Part shown: positions 29,297 to 36,210 of the stretch, in pieces | How positions within the stretch are numbered: position 1 is the stretch's first letter | How the letters are laid out: the number at the start of each line of letters is the position of its first letter | NCBI GenBank assembly: GCA_017477465.1 | Contig: JAFUVU010000008.1 | Span: forward strand, 1-36,363 | Source of the DNA: Bacteroidales bacterium | GTDB lineage: Bacteria > Bacteroidota > Bacteroidia > Bacteroidales > UBA932 | Length of the DNA stretch: 36,363 bases | Direction of reading: 5' to 3' | Program-made: the position numbers and the translations under genes | Notes under the pieces: generated by a model | The model's database searches: none | The model's input: only the letters and a program-made list of their open reading frames with translations | What the model was told of the DNA's origin: nothing

Positions 29297-29980
29297 ATGA
29301 AAAAAATTTTTGCAACTGTTCTCTCCGCAGCAATGCTGCTTATGGGAACCCAAGCCTTCGCCCAACTCTCCGTCGGCGCCGGCTATCTCAATTCTCAGAA
29401 CATCACCAAAGTTGGCGACAACGATCCTCGTAAAGTTGACATGAACGGCTTCTATGCCGGAGTTAGTTACAACATTCCCATTGTTGCAGGCCTCGGCATC
29501 GCTCCCGGTATTTACGGTTCGGCATCTTTTAATGGTCACGAAGACAAGGTAGCAATTTCTGCTGTGGAAGGCGCACGAAAGGCTACAACCACTGAAGTTG
29601 ACCTGAACGTTCCGGTAAATCTCACCTACAAATTCAATCTTACCCGTGACTTGGATTTATTTGTCTATGGCGGTCCCATCTTCCAGTATGCCCTTTCAAA
29701 TAAGACAAATTACAAATATACATCCAATGTCAACACTATACAGGGCGTTTTGGATGATGCTGTAAAAAACGGCCTCCTTCCCAAGCAGCAAGACAACTTC
29801 TCCGGTGACGACAACCCCATCAACCGCTTCAACGTTTATGTAGGTGGTGGTGCAGGCATCGAAGTGAGCGGCATCCAGGTCATGATCGGCTACGACTATT
29901 GCGTAACCAACATGGTAAAGACCGAGGACATGAGCTCCCACCGTTCCCAGATCAAAGTCGGCGTAGGCTACGCCTTCTAA
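29297..29980 (+). CDS. Small outer membrane beta-barrel protein
   Basis: 227 residues: a signal peptide (MKKIFATVLSAAMLLMGTQAFA) followed by alternating strands of an OmpA-membrane/OMP_b-brl-type barrel (LSVGAGYLNSQ; NGFYAGVSYNIPIVAGLGIA; LFVYGGPIFQYAL; NVYVGGGAGIEVSGIQVMIG) and a terminal IKVGVGYAF ending in Phe, as expected for barrel insertion. Probably eight strands. Function unknown; such barrels are abundant surface proteins in Bacteroidales. It resembles the minus-strand barrel at 34226-34831 in length and ending (KIGVGYIF), so they may be paralogues. The stop lies 1 nt before repeat element 5. Confidence 0.85.
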   Translation: MKKIFATVLSAAMLLMGTQAFAQLSVGAGYLNSQNITKVGDNDPRKVDMNGFYAGVSYNIPIVAGLGIAPGIYGSASFNGHEDKVAISAVEGARKATTTEVDLNVPVNLTYKFNLTRDLDLFVYGGPIFQYALSNKTNYKYTSNVNTIQGVLDDAVKNGLLPKQQDNFSGDDNPINRFNVYVGGGAGIEVSGIQVMIGYDYCVTNMVKTEDMSSHRSQIKVGVGYAF

Positions 29981-29981
29981 A

Positions 29982-30090
29982 CCTCGACAAGCAAATAGCT
30001 GAGTATCAGCAAATTATAGAAATCAAGTGTGGCAAAAAGTCACACTTGATTTTCATTATTGGCTCAGTGTCAGGGGGTTACGTGTCAAGG
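29982..30090. repeat. Nested-palindrome element, copy 5
   Basis: 109 bp. Outer arms are CCTCGACAAGCAA and TTACGTGTCAAGG. The inner hairpin is AAATCAAGTGTG (30020-30031) with CACACTTGATTT (30041-30052), loop core GGCAAAAAGTC. Sub-palindromes CTGAGTATCAG and TCAGTGTCAG flank it. Confidence 0.88.
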
Positions 30091-30114
30091 TTGGGCGCAT
30101 CCCTATTAATGGGG

Positions 30115-30160
30115 ATTGCTTTTGCGCGGCGGCTTGCGTACCTTTGCGCTTGCAAAGCGC
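30115..30160 (+). promoter_or_regulatory. feoAB promoter with a perfect inverted repeat at the start site
   Basis: ATTG at 30115-30118, 20 nt, then TACCTTTG at 30139-30146. From 30146 the sequence is GCGCTT-GCA-AAGCGC, a perfect 6-bp inverted repeat over the predicted transcription start. It could be an operator for a metal regulator or a 5' RNA hairpin; it is not a recognisable Fur box. Confidence 0.5.
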
Positions 30161-30171
30161 AATTGTAAACT

Positions 30172-32568
30172 ATGAAACTTGCAGATTTGGCAACCGGCGA
30201 AAAGGCCGTGATTGTTCGTGTGAATGGTCACGGCAGTTTTCGTAAGCGCCTCATAGAGATGGGGTTCATCCAGGGAAAGGAAGTGAGGGTGGTGCTTAAT
30301 GCACCGCTCAGGGACCCCATTGAGTACGAGATTATCGGCTATAAAGTATCCCTAAGGCGGGAGGAAGCCCGTCAGATAGAGGTCGTTACGGAGGAAGAAG
30401 CCCGCGAAGCCCTTGTAAGCGACGAACACCTGCAGGCCCTCCCAGGCGACATGGAAGATGCGGAAAGGCTTAACAGAGCCCTCGCCCATGTGGCCGAAGA
30501 GCGGCATCACAACATTCGCGTAGCCCTTGTCGGCAATCCAAACTGCGGAAAGACTTCACTTTTCAACATCGCCTCCGGCAGCCACGAGCACGTGGGCAAC
30601 TATTCCGGCGTCACTGTCGATGCCAAGGAAGGCCATTTCAAGTTCAAAGGCTACGATATCACCCTTGTCGATCTTCCCGGGACATATTCCCTCAGCGCCT
30701 ATTCCCCGGAGGAGCTGTACGTGCGCAAGAATCTTCTGGAAGCAATGCCCGACGTTGTGGTGAACGTAGTGGACGCCTCCAACATAGAGCGTAACCTCTA
30801 CCTTACCACCCAGCTCATCGACATGAACCTCAGGACCGTAATGGCCCTGAACATGTACGACGAGCTTCAGCACAAAGGCGACAAGCTGGACATCAAGCAG
30901 TTAGGCTATCTTCTGGGCATGCCTGTATGTCCGACGGTGAGCCGCGACGGACAGGGCATCCCGGAGCTTTTCGACACGGTCATCGCCATTTATGAGCAGT
31001 CGAATCCCAAGCTCTCGCGCCACATCCACATCAACCATGGGGCCGATATAGAAAAAAGCATCGGCAGGCTGCAGACAGTGCTCAAAGGGAACGAGCAAAT
31101 CCGCTCCCGCTACTCCACTCGCTACCTGGCTATCAAGTATTTGGAGGCCGATAAAGACGTAGAGCATATCCTGTCGGCAATCCCGGAATACGCAGCTTTG
31201 GAGCAGGCCCGCCGGGAGGAAGAGACCCGGATTCGTGAGCTTGTGGGGCAATCGGCCGAAAGTGCGATAGTGGACGCAAAATACGCATTCATCCAAGGCG
31301 CCCTGGCCGAAACCTACGAAAAATACCAGGAAGAGCGTCCCCGGCGCACCATCACCGACCGTATCGACGCCATCGTCACCAACCAGTGGGCGGCCTTCCC
31401 CATCTTCGTGCTGCTTCTTTGGTTCATCTTCTGGGCGACCTTCACCGTCGGGCAATATCCCATGGACTGGATAGACGCCGCAGTCGCCTGGCTGGGCGAA
31501 AAAGTGGGTTCCTGGATGGCCGATGGCTGGCTCCGCGACCTAGTGGTAGACGGCATTATCGCCGGCGTCGGCAGCGTGCTTGTGTTCCTGCCCAACATCA
31601 TGATCCTGTACTTCTTCATATCGATCATGGAGGACAGCGGCTACATGGCGCGCGCTGCGTTCATCGTGGACAAGCTGATGCACAGGATCGGCCTGCATGG
31701 AAAGAGCTTCATCCCCATGGTGATGGGCTTTGGCTGCAATGTGCCTGCGATTATGGCCACCCGCAGCATCGAGAGCCGCAAAAGCCGGCTGGTCACCATC
31801 GCCATCATTCCCTTCATGTCCTGCGCGGGCCGATTGCCGATTTTCGTGCTCTTCGCCGGAGCGTTCTTCCCCCATAATCCCGCCACGGCGCTGCTGGGAA
31901 TCTACCTTTTGGGCGTTGTGATGGCTATATTGTCGGCCCTTGTGCTGGGGAAATTCGTCAAGGACGACGACCTTCCCTTCGTGATGGAGCTTCCGCCGTA
32001 CCGCGTCCCCACCGGCAAGGCGATTTGGCGGCACACCTGGGAAAAAGGCAAGCAGTACCTCGAGAAGATGGCTACCACGATCCTCATCTTCTCCGTCGTC
32101 ATCTGGGCGCTGGGTTACTTCCCGCGTCATGAGGGCGCCACGACGGCTTATCAGCAGGAGCATTCTTATATCGGCACCATCGGCAAGACTATCGAGCCTG
32201 CGCTTGAGCCGCTGGGATTCAACTGGAAGATGGACATCGGCCTGCTGGCTGGTATCGGGGCTAAGGAATTGGTTATTAGCACTATGGGCGTCACATACGC
32301 ACAGGATGGCGAGGAGTACGAAGGCCTGGGCTCGGAGGATGATACTGCGTTGCAGTCGGCCCTTAAAGCTACGGTGCCCACTGCGGCGGCGCTGGCCTTC
32401 ATGGTCTTTGTGCTGCTGTATTTCCCCTGCATCGCCACCTTCGTAGCCATCAAGAACGAAACGCACTCCTGGTGGTGGGCGATCGGCCTCGCCGTATATA
32501 CCATCCTCGTCGCCTGGCTCTGCGGTTTCGCCGCCTTCCGCCTCGGCCTCCTAATCTGGCCGATATAA
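30172..32568 (+). CDS. feoAB: FeoA-FeoB fusion ferrous iron transporter
   Basis: 798 residues. The N-terminal FeoA SH3-like domain (about 1-75: MKLADLATGEKAVIVRVNG ... IEYEIIGYKVSLRREEA) is joined by an acidic linker to FeoB. The G-protein domain has G1 GNPNCGKTSLFN, G2 in NYSGVTVDAKEG, G3 DLPGTYSL and G4 NMYDE. The membrane part carries the two gate cores, with MGFGCNVPAIMATRS and GIGAKELVISTMGVTYA typical. It imports Fe2+ across the inner membrane under anaerobic conditions. The fusion is usual for Bacteroidota. The leader is about 25 nt with an inverted repeat at the start site. The stop lies 1 nt before repeat element 6. Confidence 0.96.
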   Translation: MKLADLATGEKAVIVRVNGHGSFRKRLIEMGFIQGKEVRVVLNAPLRDPIEYEIIGYKVSLRREEARQIEVVTEEEAREALVSDEHLQALPGDMEDAERLNRALAHVAEERHHNIRVALVGNPNCGKTSLFNIASGSHEHVGNYSGVTVDAKEGHFKFKGYDITLVDLPGTYSLSAYSPEELYVRKNLLEAMPDVVVNVVDASNIERNLYLTTQLIDMNLRTVMALNMYDELQHKGDKLDIKQLGYLLGMPVCPTVSRDGQGIPELFDTVIAIYEQSNPKLSRHIHINHGADIEKSIGRLQTVLKGNEQIRSRYSTRYLAIKYLEADKDVEHILSAIPEYAALEQARREEETRIRELVGQSAESAIVDAKYAFIQGALAETYEKYQEERPRRTITDRIDAIVTNQWAAFPIFVLLLWFIFWATFTVGQYPMDWIDAAVAWLGEKVGSWMADGWLRDLVVDGIIAGVGSVLVFLPNIMILYFFISIMEDSGYMARAAFIVDKLMHRIGLHGKSFIPMVMGFGCNVPAIMATRSIESRKSRLVTIAIIPFMSCAGRLPIFVLFAGAFFPHNPATALLGIYLLGVVMAILSALVLGKFVKDDDLPFVMELPPYRVPTGKAIWRHTWEKGKQYLEKMATTILIFSVVIWALGYFPRHEGATTAYQQEHSYIGTIGKTIEPALEPLGFNWKMDIGLLAGIGAKELVISTMGVTYAQDGEEYEGLGSEDDTALQSALKATVPTAAALAFMVFVLLYFPCIATFVAIKNETHSWWWAIGLAVYTILVAWLCGFAAFRLGLLIWPI

Positions 32569-32569
32569 A

Positions 32570-32678
32570 CCTCGACACATAAGTCCCTGTCCCTCAGCGA
32601 CTTGTTGAAATCAAGTGTGACTTTTTGCCACACTTGATTTTAGCATTTTGCTGATTATTAGGTGTTTGCGTGTCGAGG
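32570..32678. repeat. Nested-palindrome element, copy 6
   Basis: Outer arms CCTCGACAC and GTGTCGAGG pair perfectly (copy 1 pairs equally perfectly with T-A in place of C-G). The inner hairpin is AAATCAAGTGTG (32608-32619) with CACACTTGATTT (32629-32640), loop core in the GACTTTTTGCC orientation. The right arm contains the TTTG that serves as -33 box for nhaC. Confidence 0.9.
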
Positions 32679-32694
32679 ATTTTTCTTACCTTTG
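32665..32694 (+). promoter_or_regulatory. nhaC promoter, partly inside element 6
   Basis: TTTG at 32665-32668, in the right arm of element 6, then 18 nt, then TACCTTTG at 32687-32694. The leader to the ATG at 32718 is about 20 nt. Confidence 0.55.
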
Positions 32695-32717
32695 CAGTCC
32701 CCAACGAACTGTTGTTT

Positions 32718-34043
32718 ATGGCTATCCATACTGAAAATACCGAGCATCGCTCTACGAGCGGCAAAAAGATGAACGGCTGGCTGGCGCTGAGCCCCCTCTT
32801 TGTGTTTCTGGCTGTGTATCTGGCCGGCAGCCTGGTGGCGCACGATTTCTACAAAGTGCCTGTGGCTGCGGCGTTTATCATAGCATCGGCCTACTCTTTC
32901 CTGATTACGAAAGGGGTCGATAAGACCGACGACAAGATTGCCATCTTCTCCGAGGGCGCGGGCAACCGCAACGTGCTGATGATGATATGGATCTTTGTGC
33001 TGGCGGGGGCCTTTGCCGCTACGGCCAAGGATATCGGCGCCATCGACGCCACTGTGAACGCAACGCTGCGCGTACTGCCGGGCAAGCTCATCTATGCGGG
33101 CCTTTTCCTTGCCGCGTGCTTCATTTCCATGGCCATCGGCACGTCCGTAGGAACAATCGTAGCACTTGTGCCGATAGCAAGCGGCATAGCGGCCGAGACC
33201 TCAATCTCCCTGCCGTTCATAACTGCGATTATCGTCGGCGGTGCGTTCTTCGGTGATAATCTGTCGTTTATCTCCGATACGACCGTGGCGGCGACAAAGA
33301 CCCAGGGCTGCTCGATGCGGGACAAGTTCAAGGTGAACCTGTGGATTGCGGCACCGGCGGCTCTGCTGGTCACCGTGCTTTATGTGATCCTGGGGCTGTC
33401 GGTCGAGGCTGCGCCTGTTGCAGGGGCCGTCCAATGGGTGGGGCTGGTGCCTTACCTTCTGGTCATCGGCCTGGCGCTGGCGGGGGTCAATGTCGTTACG
33501 GTGCTGGCTATCGGCATCGGCGTTAATGGTGTTATCGGCTGGCTTACAGGCGCTTACGATTTCGTTGGGTGGATGGCTTCCATCGGCGGAGGCATAGGGT
33601 CGATGGGCGAGCTCATAATAGTGTCGCTGCTGGCCGGCGGTCTCCTTGAGATGATTCGCTACAATGGAGGCCTGCAGTTTATCATCGGCTCGCTTACGCG
33701 CCGCATTTCTGGGCCGAGGGCGGCGTCGTTTTCCATTGCCGGGCTTGTGTCGCTCGTGAATCTTTGCACCGCCAACAATACCATTGCCATCATTACCGTG
33801 GGGCCTTTGGCACGGGATATATCGGCCCGATTCAATCTTGACCCCCGAAAAACCGCCTCCATCCTGGACACCTTCTCCTGCCTGATCCAGGGCATCATTC
33901 CCTATGGTGCGCAGATGCTTATGGCGAGCGGACTCTCCGGCGTGTCGGCCGTCTCGATAATCGGCTACCTCTACTATCCTTTTGTCCTGGGCCTGGTGGC
34001 CATCCTGTCAATCCTCCTCCGCTTCCCCAGGAAGTACTCCTGA
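32718..34043 (+). CDS. nhaC: NhaC-family Na+/H+ antiporter
   Basis: 441 residues with about eleven or twelve hydrophobic segments. Family-typical stretches: ISMAIGTSVGTIVALVPIAS, GGAFFGDNLSFISDTTVAAT with acidic residues in the membrane, and LVNLCTANNTIAIITVGPLA. The protein exchanges Na+ (or, in relatives, amino acid anions) against protons at the inner membrane. I start at the ATG at 32718; the longer frame from 32670 translates the arm of element 6 and the promoter. The stop lies 5 nt before repeat element 7. Confidence 0.9.
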   Translation: MAIHTENTEHRSTSGKKMNGWLALSPLFVFLAVYLAGSLVAHDFYKVPVAAAFIIASAYSFLITKGVDKTDDKIAIFSEGAGNRNVLMMIWIFVLAGAFAATAKDIGAIDATVNATLRVLPGKLIYAGLFLAACFISMAIGTSVGTIVALVPIASGIAAETSISLPFITAIIVGGAFFGDNLSFISDTTVAATKTQGCSMRDKFKVNLWIAAPAALLVTVLYVILGLSVEAAPVAGAVQWVGLVPYLLVIGLALAGVNVVTVLAIGIGVNGVIGWLTGAYDFVGWMASIGGGIGSMGELIIVSLLAGGLLEMIRYNGGLQFIIGSLTRRISGPRAASFSIAGLVSLVNLCTANNTIAIITVGPLARDISARFNLDPRKTASILDTFSCLIQGIIPYGAQMLMASGLSGVSAVSIIGYLYYPFVLGLVAILSILLRFPRKYS

Positions 34044-34048
34044 TGCGC

Positions 34049-34157
34049 CCTCGACACGGAAATCACTGACTATCAGCGAAATATGAAAATCAAGTGTGAC
34101 TTTTTGCCGCACTTGATTTCAGGAAGTGCCTCACTGTCAGGGACTTGCGTGTCAAGG
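34049..34157. repeat. Nested-palindrome element, copy 7
   Basis: Outer arms CCTCGACACGGAA and TTGCGTGTCAAGG. The inner hairpin AAATCAAGTGTG (34087-34098) pairs with CGCACTTGATTT (34108-34119); the single change is G-T compatible. Loop core GACTTTTTGCC. A classical terminator for the opposing gene lies just beyond it. Confidence 0.88.
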
Positions 34158-34164
34158 GTGGGGC

Positions 34165-34202
34165 GAAAAAATACCCCCGTAAAGCGGAGTGCTTTGCGAG
34201 GG
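34165..34202 (-). terminator. Rho-independent terminator of the minus-strand barrel gene
   Basis: On the minus strand CCCTCG-C-AAAGC pairs with GCTTT-A-CGGGGG around ACTCC, followed by TA and a T-run (34171-34166). Confidence 0.75.
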
Positions 34203-34225
34203 CAGTTTTTTATATGGGCCGATGG

Positions 34226-34831
34226 CTAGAAAATGTAGCCGACGCCGATTTTAAGCTGATTGCGGTTGATTCCGAGGCGGGAAGTCGTGCTCATGTTCAG
34301 GAGGCCGAAGTCGAAGCCTACGTTGACGTGAATCATCTGGGCCACCTCGATGCCGGCGGCAAGGCCGAGGTACAGGTTGAAGGGATTGCGGGAAACTCCG
34401 GTGTTGTTGTCACCATAGAGCCTGTAGCTGTTGTTGCCATCCTTGGCGCGCAGGTCCAAACCATACTGTAGGGTGGGGCCGAAGAGGCCATAGATGCTGA
34501 AGTCGTTGGTTATCTCATAGGTGTAGCGTGCGTGCACGGGGATATTTATGCCGATTTCGCTGATGTTGTAAGGCAAAATAGCCAAATGCTCCTTGCCGAA
34601 GAGCAGTGAAAGGTTGGCGCCGGGTTCGACAGACAGACCTTCTACAAGATTGTAGAGGCTGATGTTGTACTTTGCGCCGAGGTATGCACCGTCAAGGCTG
34701 AAACCGTCGGCGGATGAGTCATTCCATTTGAAACTCTCCATGGCGTGCATGAAGCCGCCATCGGCCCTAAGCTGGGCATTTGCTTGCAGGCCAATTAACA
34801 TGGCAGCTGCGATGATTAGCAATTTTTTCAT
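34226..34831 (-). CDS. Small outer membrane beta-barrel protein
   Basis: 201 residues with a signal peptide (MKKLLIIAAAMLIGLQANA) and an alternating-strand barrel: SLDGAYLGAKYNISLYNLVE, IGINIPVHARYTYEI, FSIYGLFGPTLQYGL, FNLYLGLAAGIEVAQMIHV, and a terminal LKIGVGYIF. Same class as the 29297 gene; likely eight strands, function unknown. It is transcribed toward nhaC and has its own terminator at 34165-34202. A TAAATTTG box lies 37 nt upstream of the start. Confidence 0.85.
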   Translation of the reverse strand: MKKLLIIAAAMLIGLQANAQLRADGGFMHAMESFKWNDSSADGFSLDGAYLGAKYNISLYNLVEGLSVEPGANLSLLFGKEHLAILPYNISEIGINIPVHARYTYEITNDFSIYGLFGPTLQYGLDLRAKDGNNSYRLYGDNNTGVSRNPFNLYLGLAAGIEVAQMIHVNVGFDFGLLNMSTTSRLGINRNQLKIGVGYIF

Positions 34832-34868
34832 TTTCGTATTTCTGTTATAAGTTTTGCGTTCTGGAACA

Positions 34869-34876
34869 CAAATTTA
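34869..34876 (-). promoter_or_regulatory. -7 promoter box of the minus-strand barrel gene
   Basis: TAAATTTG on the minus strand with a leader of about 35 nt. No clear -33 TTTG is seen. Confidence 0.45.
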
Positions 34877-34927
34877 ACTATAATTTCGGAATAATTGTGA
34901 AAAAACGAGCCCGCACCCCTCAAAAAA

Positions 34928-35036
34928 CCTCGACACAGATGTCTCTGACTATCAGCGAAATATGAAAATCAAGTGTGGCAAAAAGACACACTTGATTTCA
35001 GGAAGTGGCTCACTGTCAGGCAGTTGCGTGCCGAGG
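34928..35036. repeat. Nested-palindrome element, copy 8
   Basis: Outer arms CCTCGACAC and GTGCCGAGG (one mismatch). The inner hairpin is AAATCAAGTGTG (34966-34977) with CACACTTGATTT (34987-34998); the loop GGCAAAAAGAC differs from the other copies by one base. It lies 6 nt beyond the stop of the minus-strand gene at 35043. Confidence 0.88.
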
Positions 35037-35042
35037 GGGCGG

Positions 35043-35608
35043 TTAGAAGCGGAGGATCAGGCCGGAGCCGTATTTTCCGTTGCCGAAGCTGAGGTATGCG
35101 CTGGGGGCTGCCTGGAGGTTGTAGTTTTCGGCAATCCAGTTGAGGCGCTTGCCGCCGATGGTTTTAAGCGGAATACCAGCACTGAGGGCAGCAAAGCCTG
35201 CGGTTGTGAGAGTAGCACCGGCGACAATGCCGAGTATGCCGAAGCCGGCCAGACTGTCCATCGATTCAATCTCTTTGTGGCCGTCGCTGTATCCCTGACC
35301 TTGATATCGCCGTTTGCAAGCGCTACGGAGGAGCCGATCATGGCAGCAACGCCAACGCCGGTGCCGATTGCACCGCCGAGAACGAGGCCCTTGCCCATTT
35401 TGTACTGCTTGCATGCACCCCTGTAGGTCTCGTCGTAAAGATCCTTGCCGATAACATAAGCAACCTGCTGACTGGTAAGCGCTTTGCCGTTTTCGTCAAC
35501 AAGGACGCCGTGGTCGTGTACAAGGCTTGAAGGAAGACGCTGTGCATTAGCGTTCAGGCTTACGAAGATTGCCAGAACGAGGCTGGCTAAAACTGTGAAT
35601 TTTTTCAT
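35043..35608 (-). pseudogene. Exported protein of unknown function, split by a frameshift
   Basis: The frame from 35608 has a signal peptide (MKKFTVLASLVLAIFVSLNANA), a variable stretch, and a Gly-rich hydrophobic segment (GLVLGGAIGTGVGVAAMIGS). Near 35295-35312 the protein-like sequence moves to another frame, which continues YSDGHKEIESMDSLAGFGIL, a second hydrophobic segment, GGKRLNWIAENYN, and ends YLSFGNGKYGSGLILRF at 35043. The tail of the first frame (to 35057) is low-quality Ser/Pro/Thr sequence. One missing base near 35300 explains the split; no classic slippery heptamer is seen. It may be a real mutation or a sequencing error. It starts 16 nt after the queH stop, so the two are probably co-transcribed. 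Confidence 0.7.
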
Positions 35609-35624
35609 GGTTTTGATAATTATT

Positions 35625-36197
35625 TCAATGGAGCGAAAACTCGCAGCCGCAGTAAAGCTGGTTGTAAAAGTTTTCTTCTCGGATTATTTCGTTTCTGCGC
35701 TCTTGGAGGCCGCCGCGCCGCCAGTTCTGAGGCCACCATGTAACCCCGCCCACCTGCGCGCAGGCCCATTCGCCGGCCTCGTTCACCTGCTCCAGCCTCT
35801 TCCACCTGGAAGAAGCCAAAGTGGTAGTGAGCACGTCGAAGCCGTTGTCCCGGGCATACTCGGCAGCGCGTAACAACCTGAATTTGAAGCATTGGAGGCA
35901 TCGGCCACCACGCTCCGGCTCCTTTTCAAGGCCGACGGCACAATCGTCCCAGGCCTTGTGGTCGTACACGTCATCGACTATCGGCACGCCCCACTTTTGA
36001 GCATAGCGTATGCATTCGTTAAGGCGATGAGAATACTCCTCGAGAGGATAAATATTTGAGTTTGAATAAAAAATGACTGGCCGAATGCCACGCTCCACAA
36101 GGCACTCCACTATAGCCCCTGAACAAGGGGCACAGCAGGCATGCAGCAGCACGCGGGAGCTGCCTCCGGGAACTTCTATGGACAAACTGCTTTTCAC
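35625..36197 (-). CDS. queH: Epoxyqueuosine reductase QueH
   Basis: 190 residues. QueH (DUF208) performs the last step of queuosine synthesis in tRNA, reducing epoxyqueuosine. It has LLHACCAPCSGAIVECL with adjacent cysteines, EPERGGRCLQCFKFRL with another Cys pair, TTTLASSRWKRLEQV, and WRRGGLQERRNEIIREENFY near the end, all diagnostic. The start is read as GTG at 36197: a TAAATTTG box at 36210-36203 leaves exactly 5 nt before it, the same spacing as in other genes here, and the frame upstream of the box has no homology. The longer frame (to 36278) would run through the promoter. Confidence 0.93.
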   Translation of the reverse strand: MKSSLSIEVPGGSSRVLLHACCAPCSGAIVECLVERGIRPVIFYSNSNIYPLEEYSHRLNECIRYAQKWGVPIVDDVYDHKAWDDCAVGLEKEPERGGRCLQCFKFRLLRAAEYARDNGFDVLTTTLASSRWKRLEQVNEAGEWACAQVGGVTWWPQNWRRGGLQERRNEIIREENFYNQLYCGCEFSLH

Positions 36198-36202
36198 AGG
36201 GG

Positions 36203-36210
36203 CAAATTTA
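36203..36210 (-). promoter_or_regulatory. -7 promoter box of queH
   Basis: TAAATTTG on the minus strand, 5 nt before the GTG start. From 36211 to the window end I see no gene; a plus-strand TATCTTTC near 36223 could belong to a divergent gene outside. Confidence 0.5.

Noticed and set aside
30146-30160. Fur box at feoAB
   Set aside because: The GC-rich repeat does not resemble the AT-rich 19-bp Fur consensus, so I list it only as an inverted repeat.
31540-32466. Minus-strand 308-residue open frame opposite feoAB
   Set aside because: Shadow of the FeoB membrane domain, rich in His/Asp/Arg as expected for complement of hydrophobic codons; no start signal.
12847-35036. CRISPR array
   Set aside because: The repeated units are single, kilobases apart, each at a gene end, with no regular spacers and no cas genes.
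12847-35036. Insertion sequences or active MITEs
   Set aside because: No transposase frame is in the window, and no clear target-site duplications flank the elements. Their fixed position after stop codons argues against recent random transposition; a MITE origin cannot be excluded.
35290-35315. Programmed -1 frameshift
   Set aside because: No X-XXY-YYZ slippery heptamer or downstream hairpin is visible near the frame change; a simple indel is more likely.
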